Below, piece after piece: positions 12,090 through 22,278 of a DNA stretch of 64,000 bases (the stretch's first letter is position 1; each line of letters starts with the position of its first letter). Source of the stretch: Ilex aquifolium (Eukaryota > Streptophyta > Magnoliopsida > Aquifoliales > Aquifoliaceae); contig OX637393.1 of assembly GCA_951799425.1 (NCBI GenBank), positions 41,000,878-41,064,877 of the forward strand, read 5' to 3'. The position numbers and the translations under genes were made by a program. Below the pieces are notes generated by a model. It was not told the DNA's origin and did no database searches. It worked only from the letters and a program-made list of their open reading frames with translations.

Positions 12090-12452
12090 TTTGCCAATGC
12101 ATCTGCTCGTGAATTCTCAGCTCTAGGGACATGTCTAATCTTAACCTGCACAAATTTCTTAATTAGTTCCTACACTTTTTTGAGGTAAAGGACTATTTTC
12201 TCACCCTTGGCCTTATAAGACTCCTCTATCTGCTTCACCACGAGTTGGGAGTCACTATAGATCTCAAGTTGTTCTGCCTCTATTGAAAGTGCTAGGTTTA
12301 GTCCAGCAATGACAGCTTCATAGTATGCTTCATTGTTTGAAGCCTTAAACCCAAACCTGATAGCGTACTCCACATCTATCTCATCTGGTGAGGTCAGAAT
12401 CAGCCCAGCACCACTCCCTTGAGCGTTGGCGGCTCCATCTACTGAAAGCTTC
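12090..12452 (-). pseudogene. Element 1 second (archaeal-type) RNase H
   Basis: A second RNase H lies between the RT-linked RNase H and integrase. This arrangement is a known hallmark of Tat elements. Visible motifs are NNEAYYEAVIAGL, SDSQLVVKQIEES and SRADALAKLAT. The reading frame is interrupted at about 12170 by a stop between KKV and MQVKIRHVPR, so this copy is not translated whole. Confidence 0.82.
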
Positions 12453-12490
12453 TATGCAGGGAGGTCGGGTACCAGCTGTGTTGCTTCCGC

Positions 12491-13900
12491 CTACGCTTCT
12501 GATGTGAATTCTGTGATAAAATCTGCTAGAACCTGCCCTTTGATTGTTGTTCTGGGCTTGTATCTGATGTCGAACTCGCTGAGCTCAATGGCCCATTTAA
12601 CTAATCTCCCCGAAGATTCTGGTTTATGTTGCACTTGCCTCATCGGTTGATCTGTTAGAACCTCAATAGTATGAGCCTGGAAGTATGGTCTAAGCCTTCT
12701 AGCGGTTATAACTAACGATAAGACAAGCTTCTCCATTTTTGGATATCTCTTCTCTGCCCCCCTCAGAGCTCTGCTACAACAATAGACTGGTTGTTGAGCT
12801 CTGTCTCGCTCCCTTACTAGCGCTGCGCTGGTCGAGAAATCTGAGACCGCTAAATAGAGAGTAAGTACTTCCCCTTCCAAGGGAATTACCAGAATATGAG
12901 GGGAGCTTAAATAGTCCTTCAAGGCTTTGAATGCCTCTTCACATCGAGTATCCCATTGGAATGCCCTCTTTAAAATTTGAAAGAAGGGTTGGCACTTATC
13001 ACTTGATCTGGACACAAAGCGACTCAGGGCTGCTATTCTTTCTGTTAGACGTTGAATCTCCCTTGTATTGGATGGCGGCTGCATGTCCATTACTGTCTTT
13101 ACTTTCTCCGGATTGGCTTCAATTCCCCTACTGTTAACTATGAAGCCTAGGAATTTTCCCGCAGATACCCCAAAAGCACATTTGGTGGGGTTGAGCTTCA
13201 TTTTATACTCTTTAAGGATCTGGAATGACTCTGCTAGATGCCCTATATGAAGCTCTGTCTTTAATGATTTTACCAACATATCATCAATGTAGACCTCCAT
13301 GGTCGTCCTAACCTGTTTTTGAAACATTCGGCTCACCAGTCGCTGGTAAGTGGCTCCAACATTCTTCAATCCAAAAGGCATAACCTGATAGCAGTACGTT
13401 CCTTGCTTTGTCACAAAGGAGGTCTTCTCCTGGTCATTGGGATCCATTCTAATCTGATTGTATCCCGAGAAGGCGTCCATAAAGCTGAGGAGCTCGTGTC
13501 CAGCGATGGCGTCCATAATCAAATCTATCAGAGGTAGAGGGAAGCTGTCTTTAGGAAAGGCACGGTTGAGGTCAGTAAAATCGATGCAGAGGCACCATTT
13601 GTCATTGGTCTTCTTAACGAGGACCACATTGGCTAGCCAAGTTGGGTAATCTACTTCCCTGATGGCTTTGGAGGGCAGAAGCCTGCTGACCTCCTCATTA
13701 ATGGCTTTTTGGCTTTCTGGGGCGAAACTTCTCATCTTCTGTTTAATGGGCTTGCAGGTAGGATTTACACTGAGCCTATGAGTGATGACCGAGGGGTCAA
13801 TTCCTTTCATGTCCTCTTGCTTCCAAGCAAAGACTTCAACATTTCTTCTTAGGAACTGAATCAGGTGGTCTTTGATTTCTCTGCTCAACTTTGATCCCAC
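12491..13900 (-). pseudogene. Element 1 reverse transcriptase and RNase H
   Basis: A 469-codon open stretch of the gag-pol frame. RT copies the element RNA into DNA. Motifs in order are EVDYPTWLANVVLVKK, FMDAFSGYNQIRM, MPFGLKN, the YIDD active site in MEVYIDDMLVKS, and KFLGFIVNSRGIE. The Ty3-type RNase H follows (LYLAVSDFS, VYCCSRALRGAE, LVLSLVITARRLRPYF, VLTDQP) and the stretch ends with ADFITEFTSEA. It is open but isolated: stops before and after cut it off from protease and integrase. Element 2 (22279-25094) shows the same order. Confidence 0.92.
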
Positions 13901-14062
13901 GTATACTAGGTGATCTGGCTCTTCGTCGAGCTAGACGGGTTCTAGCTCTTCTGACGGCATGGGTTTAGTATCCAGCTCGTCCCTCATGTCGAGCTCATCT
14001 AGTTGAATATTTTTGACTTCTTTTCTTTCGATAGATGCCATGTAACACTCTCGTGCTACCCG

Positions 14063-14662
14063 CTAGTCTCCTCGGACCACTCCAACTCCATTTTCTGTAG
14101 GAAACTTCATAACCAAGTGATAGGCAGATGGTATAGCCCTCATTGCGTTGAGGGAAGGTCTCCCAAGCAACATATTGTACGCCGAGGGCGCATCAACTAC
14201 CAAGAATTTCACAGTAGTGGTGGCCTGACAGGGAGGATCGCCCATTGTGAGTACAAGTTGTATTGATCCCTAGGGTAGCACCTTCTCTCCTGAGAACCCT
14301 AACAAATGGGTGCTTACTGGCTCGAGCTTCCCTCTACCTATTCCCATCTTGTCAAATGCTGGCACGAAGATAATGTCTACAGAGCTCCCGTTGTCGATCA
14401 GAACTTGATAGACAGTTCTGTTGGCAATGACAGCTCTTACCACCAAGGGGTCATCATAGAGATGTTGGCAGCCTTCTAGGTCTGAATTCGAGAAAGTGAT
14501 AGTCATGCTTAGTCTTGGTACCTTGGACACGGTTTGTACTTCTAGTGCCTCATCAGTTCTGATTCTGCGTAAATGGGCATTCCTTGCTGTGCTGGATTCT
14601 CCGCCTCCTACAAATCCTCCAAGTATCACTCTAATCTCCCCCAGAGGTTGTTGATGCTGCAC
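14063..14662 (-). pseudogene. Element 1 aspartic protease, broken
   Basis: The protease that cleaves the polyprotein. The active-site region VLIDNGSSVDIIF is followed by THLLGFSGEKVLP, and a further stretch reads AYNMLLGRPSLNAM in 14063-14245. A stop at about 14270 separates the two. The DNGSS active-site form is typical of Tat-lineage proteases. Confidence 0.82.
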
Positions 14663-14699
14663 GGGGGCTTGTTGCTGAGGTGCTGGGGGTGATTGAGCT

Positions 14700-16222
14700 C
14701 GAATTTGATTATCATTGGCTATGAAACGTCTTAGCTACCCTTGTTGGATCAGGAACTCAATCTCCTTCTTCAGCTGGATACAATCGTCGGTGTAATGGCC
14801 ATGATCTCTGTGGTATTCACAGTACTTGGTGGGATCTCTTTTTACAGGATCCGCATTCATCCGAGGTGGCCATCTGAGGAACTTCTCATTATGTACCTCA
14901 TACAGGATATGTGATACCGAGGCAGTGAGAGGAGTAAGCTGTCGAGGTGCGTTCCTCGGTTACAACTCTGGTTGGGGAGGACCTAAGCGATCTCTGACGT
15001 CCCCTCTCCTTTTAGGGGAGTGATCCCTGTCTCTCCTTGGGGACCTCTCTTGTCCTCTTTCCTTCCTGGGACTTCGATCTCCATTCCTTTCTTCCTTCAC
15101 ATTTTCCTTCTGCTAGAAAAAGCTCCCTACCTTTGAGAGGAGGGCTTCCTCACCATTAATATACTTTTCTACTTTAGCTAGCACTTCTGCCATGCTTGCT
15201 TGCGGGTTCTTCGAAATAGAGAACATCAAGTCCTTCGACTGCACCCCTAATCCAGCAATGAAAGCAGTGATGGTGAACTTCTCATCTGGTACGTCTACCT
15301 TTAGGGATTCTGAATTGAACCTTTGGACATAAGACCGTATGTTCTCATTGGGTCCCTGTTTCACATTCAACAGGTGGTAACTTGGTTTTCGGTAGGTCCG
15401 AGCTCCTATGAAATGGGACATGAATGATATAGAGAGCTCCTTAAAGGAGGAGCTTGACACAGAGGGAAGCCTGTTGAACCACGCCAAGGCTGAACCCTTC
15501 AGCGTGATGGCGAAGACTCGACATCGTACAGGGTCTTGACATACATGTAGTTCCATCTGGTTCTTGTAGGTATTGAGATGATCCATAGGATCCCTTGTCC
15601 CATCAAAGGCCTCCACTTGGGGCATTCTCAACTTCGGAGGAAGGGGAAAGTGCAGCACCCCAGCAATGAATGGGGATTCAATCTGCTACACCAAGGCATC
15701 CATTGTTACTAGGGTCCTACCCCTCACTGCCTCGTTCATGTGACTGAGCTCTTGCTGGATGCCTCTAAAGCGTTGATCCCAGTACTGCTTCCTTCTTTCC
15801 TGTTGGAAAAGAAGGAAATCATTTTTCTCCCCCCTGTCGTTTTGACTCTATACTTCTTCGTTATCACCATTTTGGTGGGGAACCTGCCTCATGGGCTGGA
15901 TATTCTCCCCTCTTTCGTGGTCCTCGTTGAGGGGATCGAGATATTGACGCTCTCCTTGTGGGGGATCTTGGGCGGGTCTCGCCTGTTGAGGGCCTTGCAG
16001 AAGCTTCAAGAGCTCTTCGTTCTGCTGGAGCAGACGCTGGTTGGCCAGGCGGAGCGCCTCCAATTCGTTATTTGTTTGGGGGATCGTTATAGGAGGATTG
16101 GTCTCGGTAGCGGGGAAGGAACCTTGGAGATTTCCCTGTTGCCTGCTGCTAGTGGCCTCCTGCTGGTCCTGCATCAGTGGGGGATTCATCTGGCTTCTGC
16201 TCATGTTGTGTGTGGAGACCAT
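14700..16222 (-). pseudogene. Element 1 gag, broken
   Basis: The capsid precursor. It starts MVSTHNMSRSQM about 60 nt inside the primer site. The N-terminus is Gln-rich with a short coiled coil (LANQRLLQQNEELLKLLQ). The gag core is at 15113-15658 (MLHFPLPPKLRMPQ, GSALAWFNRLP, FIGARTYRKPSYHL). A zinc-binding CX2HX8-like stretch near 14790 (YCEYHRDHGHYTDDC) resembles the one in element 2. Stops near 15845, 15690 and 15113 and others break the frame. Confidence 0.85.
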
Positions 16223-16262
16223 CAGTTACTGAAAGATCAATGTACTTATAATGAGAACAGTC

Positions 16263-16284
16263 GTTCTCATAGACGGCGCCAAAC
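16263..16284 (-). other. Element 1 primer binding site
   Basis: Directly inside the 5' LTR the minus strand reads TTTGGCGCCGTCTATGAGAA. It has the TGGCGCC start complementary to a tRNA 3' end. I do not assign the tRNA. Confidence 0.75.
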
Positions 16285-16852
16285 TGATGGTGTAAATATG
16301 CGTGATTGAGCAGAAGGTCTGATTGTTCGAATAGGCTTAAGATCTGAGCTACTAGGCTCGTGAATATTCAAGTGAAAGCTTTCTGGGGAAACTGATAAGT
16401 TGTACAATGAAAGTATAGTGGTTCACCAGCTCGGGAGCTCGGCTAATCTACTCTTTAATGGAGTCTCTTGCTCCTTTTCCTTTATTGATAGTGAATGAAA
16501 CTAACAGAGAATTCCTGTTATAGCTAGGGTTCTGCTTCAATGGAGGCATTGTACAATATTTAAAGACCAATCTCTATCTCTAAGGGATTTTTTCCAAGAT
16601 CCTTACCTTTAATTCGTGATATCTCGCTTAATTTTTGGGAGGGGATCTTGGTTAGTTGAGAGTTTGGAGCCTTGATTATAGTGTTCCCCTGTTTTGGGGG
16701 AGCCTGCTAATAGACAGCTGTCTCCTTCATGTTTCTTATTCTGCTTCATTTGCGGCGAGCTTGGGGTCCGGACCGCTGAGCTCTGGATAGCTCTCCTGAC
16801 CTCTATATCCGACCTCCTTTCCCGAGCTCATACTTAATTAAAATTCTCTCTA
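16285..16852 (-). repeat. Element 1 5' LTR, outer end truncated
   Basis: 568 bp, collinear with 4151-4729. It lacks the outermost TGATGATACC, so the match ends at CTCTCTA and unrelated DNA follows. This may be a small deletion after insertion. Confidence 0.88.
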
Positions 16853-17199
16853 ATTCGCTCTGGATAGCTCTGCTAATAGCGAGCTTGTTGTTATGTCGTA
16901 GCTGTTACTGAAAGACGAAAAGGAAAGATTGAGAAACGATCCAATGCATTGCCATTATGTTTATCATTGGACACTAGAATGCGCGTCGATCATGAAATTG
17001 TCAAATTAGAGAACAGAATTCGTTTTCTCTTGATTTATTAAAGCGGACCATGAATTTATTCTTGAAATCATCACATTCTATGTTTATCAGCTAATTGGAA
17101 GGCACAAATTGATTTCAATCTTTGTGGTACACGGTACTAGGATAGCAAAATCTAAATCAGATGGGTTTGTTCGAATAGAGGAACTCTCATCTTTGAAGC
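16853..17199 (+). other. Target-site DNA left of element 2, possible coding remnant
   Basis: About 340 bp of non-element DNA. A frame is open from 17034 to the insertion (FILEIITFYVYQLIGRHKL) and, with element 2 and one GAAGC removed, continues 12 codons to a TAA at 32176-32178. An alternative frame is open at 16905-17040. I do not recognise either product. It may be a host gene remnant or chance. Confidence 0.3.
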
Positions 17200-17921
17200 T
17201 GATGATACCTGAAATAAACTCCGAACCTGAGCTCAGGAAATGAGCTCAGCTCGGGAGCTCGGAGAAGAGAAGCAGAGCTCATTCAAGCCATAGTCTGAGC
17301 TCGTCCACGATACTGGAGCTCCTCCAAATAAGACAATATGAGGAAAAGTCGAGGAAACGGCAAGATGACAGAAGACACCTCCTAAGTGTGAGCCAAGCTG
17401 GAACCTAGGCGTAAAAACCTCAACTAACCAAGATCTTTTCCGATCATGTAGAAAGATCCCATGGAGAAAGGCAAAGATTTCGGGATATAGACCATCAAAG
17501 CCAGCCATATGGAATTCAGGGATTAAAGAGAGAGAGATGGGAGAAGATCCCTCCATCATAGGAGGCAATATCGGATTAGAGGTAAGCAGGAGGCTATAAG
17601 AAAGGGGGGATAGACCCCCCGTGAGGAGGGACAGAGACACCTAAAAAACCCTAATCCCCTGATTCCCATTCTGTAATACGCTCAACTCCATCAATAAAGA
17701 AGAGGAGCTAGAGACTCCATTGCAGAGTGGACTAGCAGAGCTCTGGCCGGTGAACCACTATAATTCTGTTGTGTTACCACCCTTTTCCTTGATTCCCCTA
17801 AACGTCAACTAGCATTGCTAGACACGAGCCTTGTAGCTCATATACCACACTTAACTCCACGCATATCACTCATACGAATCAATCCTGTTTCATAGCTCAT
17901 TCACGTAGATTTACACCATCA
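17200..17921 (+). repeat. Element 2 5' LTR
   Basis: 722 bp, from TGATGATACC to TTTACACCATCA. A TATAAG at 17595-17600 and AATAAA at 17693-17698 are plausible promoter and polyadenylation signals. The minus-strand frame at 17233-17640 is a chance frame that recurs, shortened, in the other LTR. Confidence 0.95.
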
Positions 17922-17924
17922 GTT

Positions 17925-17946
17925 TGGCGCCGTTTGTGGGAACGAC
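17925..17946 (+). other. Element 2 primer binding site
   Basis: TGGCGCCGTTTGTGGGAACG starts three bases after the LTR. The same type of site is present in elements 1 and 3. It has the form of a tRNA 3'-end complement. Confidence 0.8.
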
Positions 17947-17983
17947 AGTTCTTGTTACAAGTATACTAATTCTTCAGTAACTG

Positions 17984-20671
17984 ATGGTCTCTACACGAAA
18001 CATGAGTAAAAATCAGATGAATCCCCCAAGACCGCAGAATCCCCAGGAGGTCACCAGTGGGAGACAACCGGAAAACCTTCATGATTTCATCCCTACTGCT
18101 GAAAACGACCCTCCTACGGTGGATCCTCCCCCCAACAATGAACTAGACGCTCTTCGTTTGGTCAATCAACGCTTACTCCAACAAAATGAAGAGCTCTTGA
18201 AGCTCTTACAAGGACCTCAACAGGCGCAACCACCCCGGCAAGACCCGAACAATCTTCCTCCTAGGGAACGGCAATGCCTTGACCCCCTCAGGGAAGCAAA
18301 CGAAGGAGGAGAAAGCAGCCAAGCACCTCGTCAGCCGCCTAGAAGGGGAATCAACGAAGAAGCTCAAAGCCATAACGAAGGACCAGAGAGGAATGATTTC
18401 CTTCCTTTCCAACAGGAAAGAATAGAGCAATATTGGGAACACCGCTTCCAGGATATCCAGCAAGAGCTCAACCATATGAGAGAGGCAGTGAAAGTCAAAA
18501 CCCCAATAACGATGGATGCCTTGGTGCAGCAAACTGAATCCCCATTCACCCCCGGGGTGTTGCATTTCCCCCTTCCTCCGAAGTTCAGAGTACCTCAGAT
18601 AGAGGTCTTTGATGGGACAAAAGACCCTGTGGATCACCTCAACACCTACAAAAACCAAATGGAGTTGCACGGATACCAGGACCCTGTGCGGTGCAGGGCC
18701 TTCGCCATCACCTTGAAGGGGTCAGCCTTGGCATGGTTCAATAGGCTCCCCCCAGCCTCGATTTCTTCTTTCAAAGAACTCTCCATTTCCTTCGTGTCAC
18801 ACTTCATCGGAGCTCGGATCTATAGGAAGCCGAGCTATTATTTATTGAACATAAAGCAGAGGCCTGACGAGAACCTGCGGTCCTATGTGCAGAGGTTCAA
18901 TTCAGAATCGTTGAAGGTAGACATCCCAGACGAAAAGTTTGCCATTACCGCTTTTATTGCAGGGTTGGGAGTGCAATCAAAGGACTTAATGTTCTCTATA
19001 TCGAAGAATCCTCAGGCAAGCATGGCTGAAGTGTTAGCCAAGGCAGAAAAGTATATAAACGGTGAAGAGGCACACCTTTCCAAAGTGGGGAGTACATCCT
19101 CACGAAAGGAGAAGGAAAAAGAAGAAAAGAGAATGGACCGAAGTCCCAGGAAGGAAAAAGGGAGAGAAAGGTCTCCAATGAGGGATAGAGACCGCTCGCC
19201 AAAGAGAAAACGAAATGTTAGAGACCGCTTGGGCCCTATGCAACCTGAACTACAGCCTAGATACGAACCTCAGCGATACACTCCGCTCACCGCTACTGTA
19301 TCCCAGGTTCTATATGAGGTCCAAAACGAGAAGTTCCTAAAGTGGCCACCCCGGATGAAGGCAGATCCGGCCAAAAGAGACCCCACGAAGTATTGTGATT
19401 ACCACAGAGATCATGGTCACCACACTGATGACTGCATTCAACTAAAGAAGGAAATTGAGTTCTTGATCCAGCGAGGACAGTTACGTCGCTTTGTAGCCCA
19501 TGACAACCAGAACCGAGCTCTTCCACCTCCGCCACCCCAGTGGCAGGCACCTGCACCGCATCAGCAGCCTCTAGGTGAGATTAGAGTAATATCTGGAGGA
19601 TTCGCGGGAGGTGGAGAGTCCAATTCAGCCAGGAAAGCACACCTCCGACGAATCAGAGCCGAAGAAACTCTCGAAGTGCACACTGTATCCAAAGCACCAC
19701 GCTTAGATACAACTATCACTTTTTCAGATTCTGATTTGGAGGGATGCCAGTACCCTCACGATGATCCATTGGTGGTACGAGCTGTGGTGGCTAATAGAAC
19801 CGTTCATCGAGTTCTAATCGACAACGGGAGCTCGACAGACATCATTTTTGCACCTGCATTCGACAAAATGGACATAGGACGGGGAAGACTCGAACCAGTA
19901 AGTACTCACTTGCTGGGATTCTCGGGAGAAAGGGTGCTCCCCCTGGGCTCAATCCAACTCGTGCTCACCCTAGGGGACCCACCTTGCCAAGCCACCACAA
20001 CCGTAAAGTTCCTAGTGGTCGATGCACCTTCGACATACAACATCTTGCTTGGAAGGCCATCCCTCAATTCTATGAAGGCAATCCCATCTGCCTATCACTT
20101 GGTCGTTAAATTCCCTACAGAAAATGGAATTGGAGCGGTCCGAGGAGACCAACGTGTAGCAAGAGAATGCTACATGGCTTCTGTGAAGATGAAGGAGGTT
20201 GAGAACATCCAATTGGATGAACTCGACATGAGAGATGAAATGGAAACAAGACCAATGCCATCAGAAGAGCTGGAACCGATTCAGCTTGATGGGGAGCCAG
20301 AGCACCTCGTTTATGTAGGTTCCAGGCTGAACGATGAGCTCAAAGGTCTCCTCATCCAGTTCTTGAAGGAGAATATGGGGGTGTTTGCTTGGAAGCAAGA
20401 GGACATGGAAGGTATTGACTCTTCGGTTATTACCCATAAGCTAAGCGTGAACCCAACTTGCAATCCCGTCAAACAGAAGAGGAGAAGTTTTGCCTCGGAA
20501 AGACAAAGGGCAATAAATGAGGAGGTCAGCAAACTCCTCCATGTCAAGGCCATCAGGGAAGTTGACTACCCTACCTGGTTGGCAAATGTGGTTCTTGTCA
20601 AAAAGACCAATGGTAAATGGCGACTGTGCATCGACTTTACTGACCTCAACCGAGCATGCCCCAATGATTGA
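17984..20671 (+). CDS. Element 2 gag, protease and start of reverse transcriptase
   Basis: 895 codons, starting MVSTRNMSKNQM as in the other copies. A coiled-coil stretch (LVNQRLLQQNEELLKLL) is near residue 65, the gag core (VLHFPLPPKFRVPQ to FIGARIYRKPSYYL) is at about 190-300, and a basic region (RSPRKEKGRERSPMRDRDRS) follows. A zinc-binding-like YCDYHRDHGHHTDDC is near 470, and the protease active site VLIDNGSSTDIIF is near 610. The N-terminal RT follows (VFAWKQEDMEG near 800). The frame ends at LNRACPND only because the 20668-22278 insert adds a stop. Before that event it ran on into 22279-25094. The product would be the virus-like particle protein plus enzymes, cleaved by the protease. 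Confidence 0.95.
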   Translation: MVSTRNMSKNQMNPPRPQNPQEVTSGRQPENLHDFIPTAENDPPTVDPPPNNELDALRLVNQRLLQQNEELLKLLQGPQQAQPPRQDPNNLPPRERQCLDPLREANEGGESSQAPRQPPRRGINEEAQSHNEGPERNDFLPFQQERIEQYWEHRFQDIQQELNHMREAVKVKTPITMDALVQQTESPFTPGVLHFPLPPKFRVPQIEVFDGTKDPVDHLNTYKNQMELHGYQDPVRCRAFAITLKGSALAWFNRLPPASISSFKELSISFVSHFIGARIYRKPSYYLLNIKQRPDENLRSYVQRFNSESLKVDIPDEKFAITAFIAGLGVQSKDLMFSISKNPQASMAEVLAKAEKYINGEEAHLSKVGSTSSRKEKEKEEKRMDRSPRKEKGRERSPMRDRDRSPKRKRNVRDRLGPMQPELQPRYEPQRYTPLTATVSQVLYEVQNEKFLKWPPRMKADPAKRDPTKYCDYHRDHGHHTDDCIQLKKEIEFLIQRGQLRRFVAHDNQNRALPPPPPQWQAPAPHQQPLGEIRVISGGFAGGGESNSARKAHLRRIRAEETLEVHTVSKAPRLDTTITFSDSDLEGCQYPHDDPLVVRAVVANRTVHRVLIDNGSSTDIIFAPAFDKMDIGRGRLEPVSTHLLGFSGERVLPLGSIQLVLTLGDPPCQATTTVKFLVVDAPSTYNILLGRPSLNSMKAIPSAYHLVVKFPTENGIGAVRGDQRVARECYMASVKMKEVENIQLDELDMRDEMETRPMPSEELEPIQLDGEPEHLVYVGSRLNDELKGLLIQFLKENMGVFAWKQEDMEGIDSSVITHKLSVNPTCNPVKQKRRSFASERQRAINEEVSKLLHVKAIREVDYPTWLANVVLVKKTNGKWRLCIDFTDLNRACPND

Positions 20672-22278
20672 GCTAAAACAAGCCTATTCCTAACCCTTTA
20701 ACCACAATCCCCCAAAATGTATGAGTGATGTTTATTCAGCCGGGAAGAGGGGTCATGCTCCCTTGGGATAGTGTGAAAATAAAGGGCAATAGGGAAGGAT
20801 ATAAGTCAGTGGGAATGTGATAGTTGAATGCACAAAAATGCTCCCCAATCGCAAGGAGACTTTCGTGGGTCGTCTTTTACTTGGTGGTATTCCAAGGTCG
20901 TTTCCACGGGGAAGGAAGTAAACCAATTTGAAAGTGATTTGGGAAAAGAAAGTGTAAAATTCTTGTTGTTGGAAATTATTTGGTGAAGTGTGTTTTGGTG
21001 AAATTAGAATGAGAAAACAAGTGTTGGCAATTCCAAGAGGTCCCTCCAATAGGTATACTATCTCAACTCAAATCACTCCTCCGATTGAGCAAGAATGATC
21101 GGTTGATTCACGGAAAGCCGAGGATGATGTTGGTGAATGCCTAAGCATAAACCGTGACTAGGCCTACGGATTATCAAAGATTCACCAATTCATCCACCTT
21201 CAATCCGGTCAAACCGAACCATGGGACTCTAAAGGGAGGGTGTAGAAAGAGTTGAAATGGTATACCCAAATGGGGATTCCCTTGGTCTTGCCAACAACAA
21301 GTGTTTAGCTACTCATACTAAAACTAGAAATGACAATGTAAAGATAATGCATTGTAAGGATATGGAGTTTTGAAGTACCTAAGCACAAGAAATCATAGAC
21401 TAGAAGTGAATGGCATGAAAATCTATTTTATAGCTATGAACATGAATAACTTTTGAAGCATTAATGGTAGAACTTAAATGGGAGCATTAAACTAGCAATG
21501 ACATAAGGGAAAATGACATTAATGGCATTCATTCAAGATATAAAGGTTCCTACCATTGATTACAAGACAATGCAGCAAAAGAAATGCAAAAATCACAACT
21601 TTCTCTCTCTAAAACTACTATTCATTGTCTTCCTCGCCCAGAGCTTCTCTCTCTAAAAACTCTCCCATGTAATACATAATAACTCTCTACAATGGAGAAC
21701 CCTCTACATCCAAACGTGCCAAGGGAACAGGGGTAGCCCTGGAGATGTGATCTCCATCAATAGGTTGCAGGTGATGGGCTAGACAGGGGCATGGCAGAGC
21801 AGTCATCAACACCCAGCAACTCCACTTCTCTTTCCTCTCATTAATGCTCAATGCAATCAAAGTACAAGAGAGAGTGTGAACACCATGAATAGTGTTGTGG
21901 GCGTGCAGGAGAAAAGCATGGAGGGGTCCACAAGACAGCTGAGCAGATCTGTAGAATTTGGGCACTTCAGGAAATCAGTACCGGTACTGGGTACCGGTAC
22001 CATTTGGTACCGGTACCGAGTACCGGTACTGTTATGCATCCATTTCTGAATTTCTTGATTTCTTTGCTCCCGATCTATCCTCAAACTATCATTTCAACTC
22101 CTTTCATCCCAAGTGGTATGGGAGGGTCTTTAAAAGCCATATTTAGCTTCATTCAACTACAAAAACAACAAATTGATGTTAAGACTTCAATCATCATAAC
22201 TTAGATCATTTAAAGCTCAAAAGCAAGTGAAATGAGTTGATTAGCATCTTAAAAATATACAAAGTTGTGTGCTAATCA
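20668..22278. mobile_element. 1.6-kb insert in element 2 reverse transcriptase, class unresolved
   Basis: 1,611 bp interrupting the RT gene, flanked by an 8-bp repeat CCCAATGA (20660-20667 and 22279-22286). The ends are TTGAGCTAAAAC and GTGCTAATCA. On the minus strand it reads TGATTAGCAC ... TTTTAGCTCA(A), close to the TG...CA of an LTR. Its minus strand also has CCGTGGAAACGA, as the Athila LTR at 45625-46999 has CCGTGGGAACGA. That favours a solo LTR, but an 8-bp duplication favours hAT. It has no coding capacity and contains a GTACCGGTAC cluster. Confidence 0.7.
21978..22030. repeat. GTACCGGTAC cluster in the RT insert
   Basis: Four copies or near copies of the 10-bp palindrome in about 50 bp, spaced by short linkers, as at 1585-1705. 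Confidence 0.8.

Larger units (their letters stand above)
4151..16852 (-). mobile_element. Element 1: decayed Tat-lineage (Retand-like) Ty3/gypsy retrotransposon
   Basis: A 12.7-kb element on the minus strand with LTRs at both ends, a primer site, gag-pol on the minus strand and two intron-bearing antisense genes on the plus strand. The order along the element is 5' LTR (16285-16852), gag, protease, RT, RNase H, second RNase H, integrase, hairpin array, antisense aORF2, antisense aORF1, polypurine tract, 3' LTR (4151-4729). The second RNase H, DNGSS-type protease and absence of a chromodomain fit the Tat lineage. Stops and frameshifts break every gene. I see no target-site duplication, because the outer end of the 5' LTR lacks its last ten bases. 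Confidence 0.9.

Noticed and set aside
17233..17640. Minus-strand frame of 135 codons (also 31645-31857)
   Set aside because: It lies wholly in the LTRs of element 2, is shorter in the second LTR and has no family features.
18206..18670. Minus-strand frames opposite element 2 gag-pol
   Set aside because: They mirror a clear coding frame and have no motifs.
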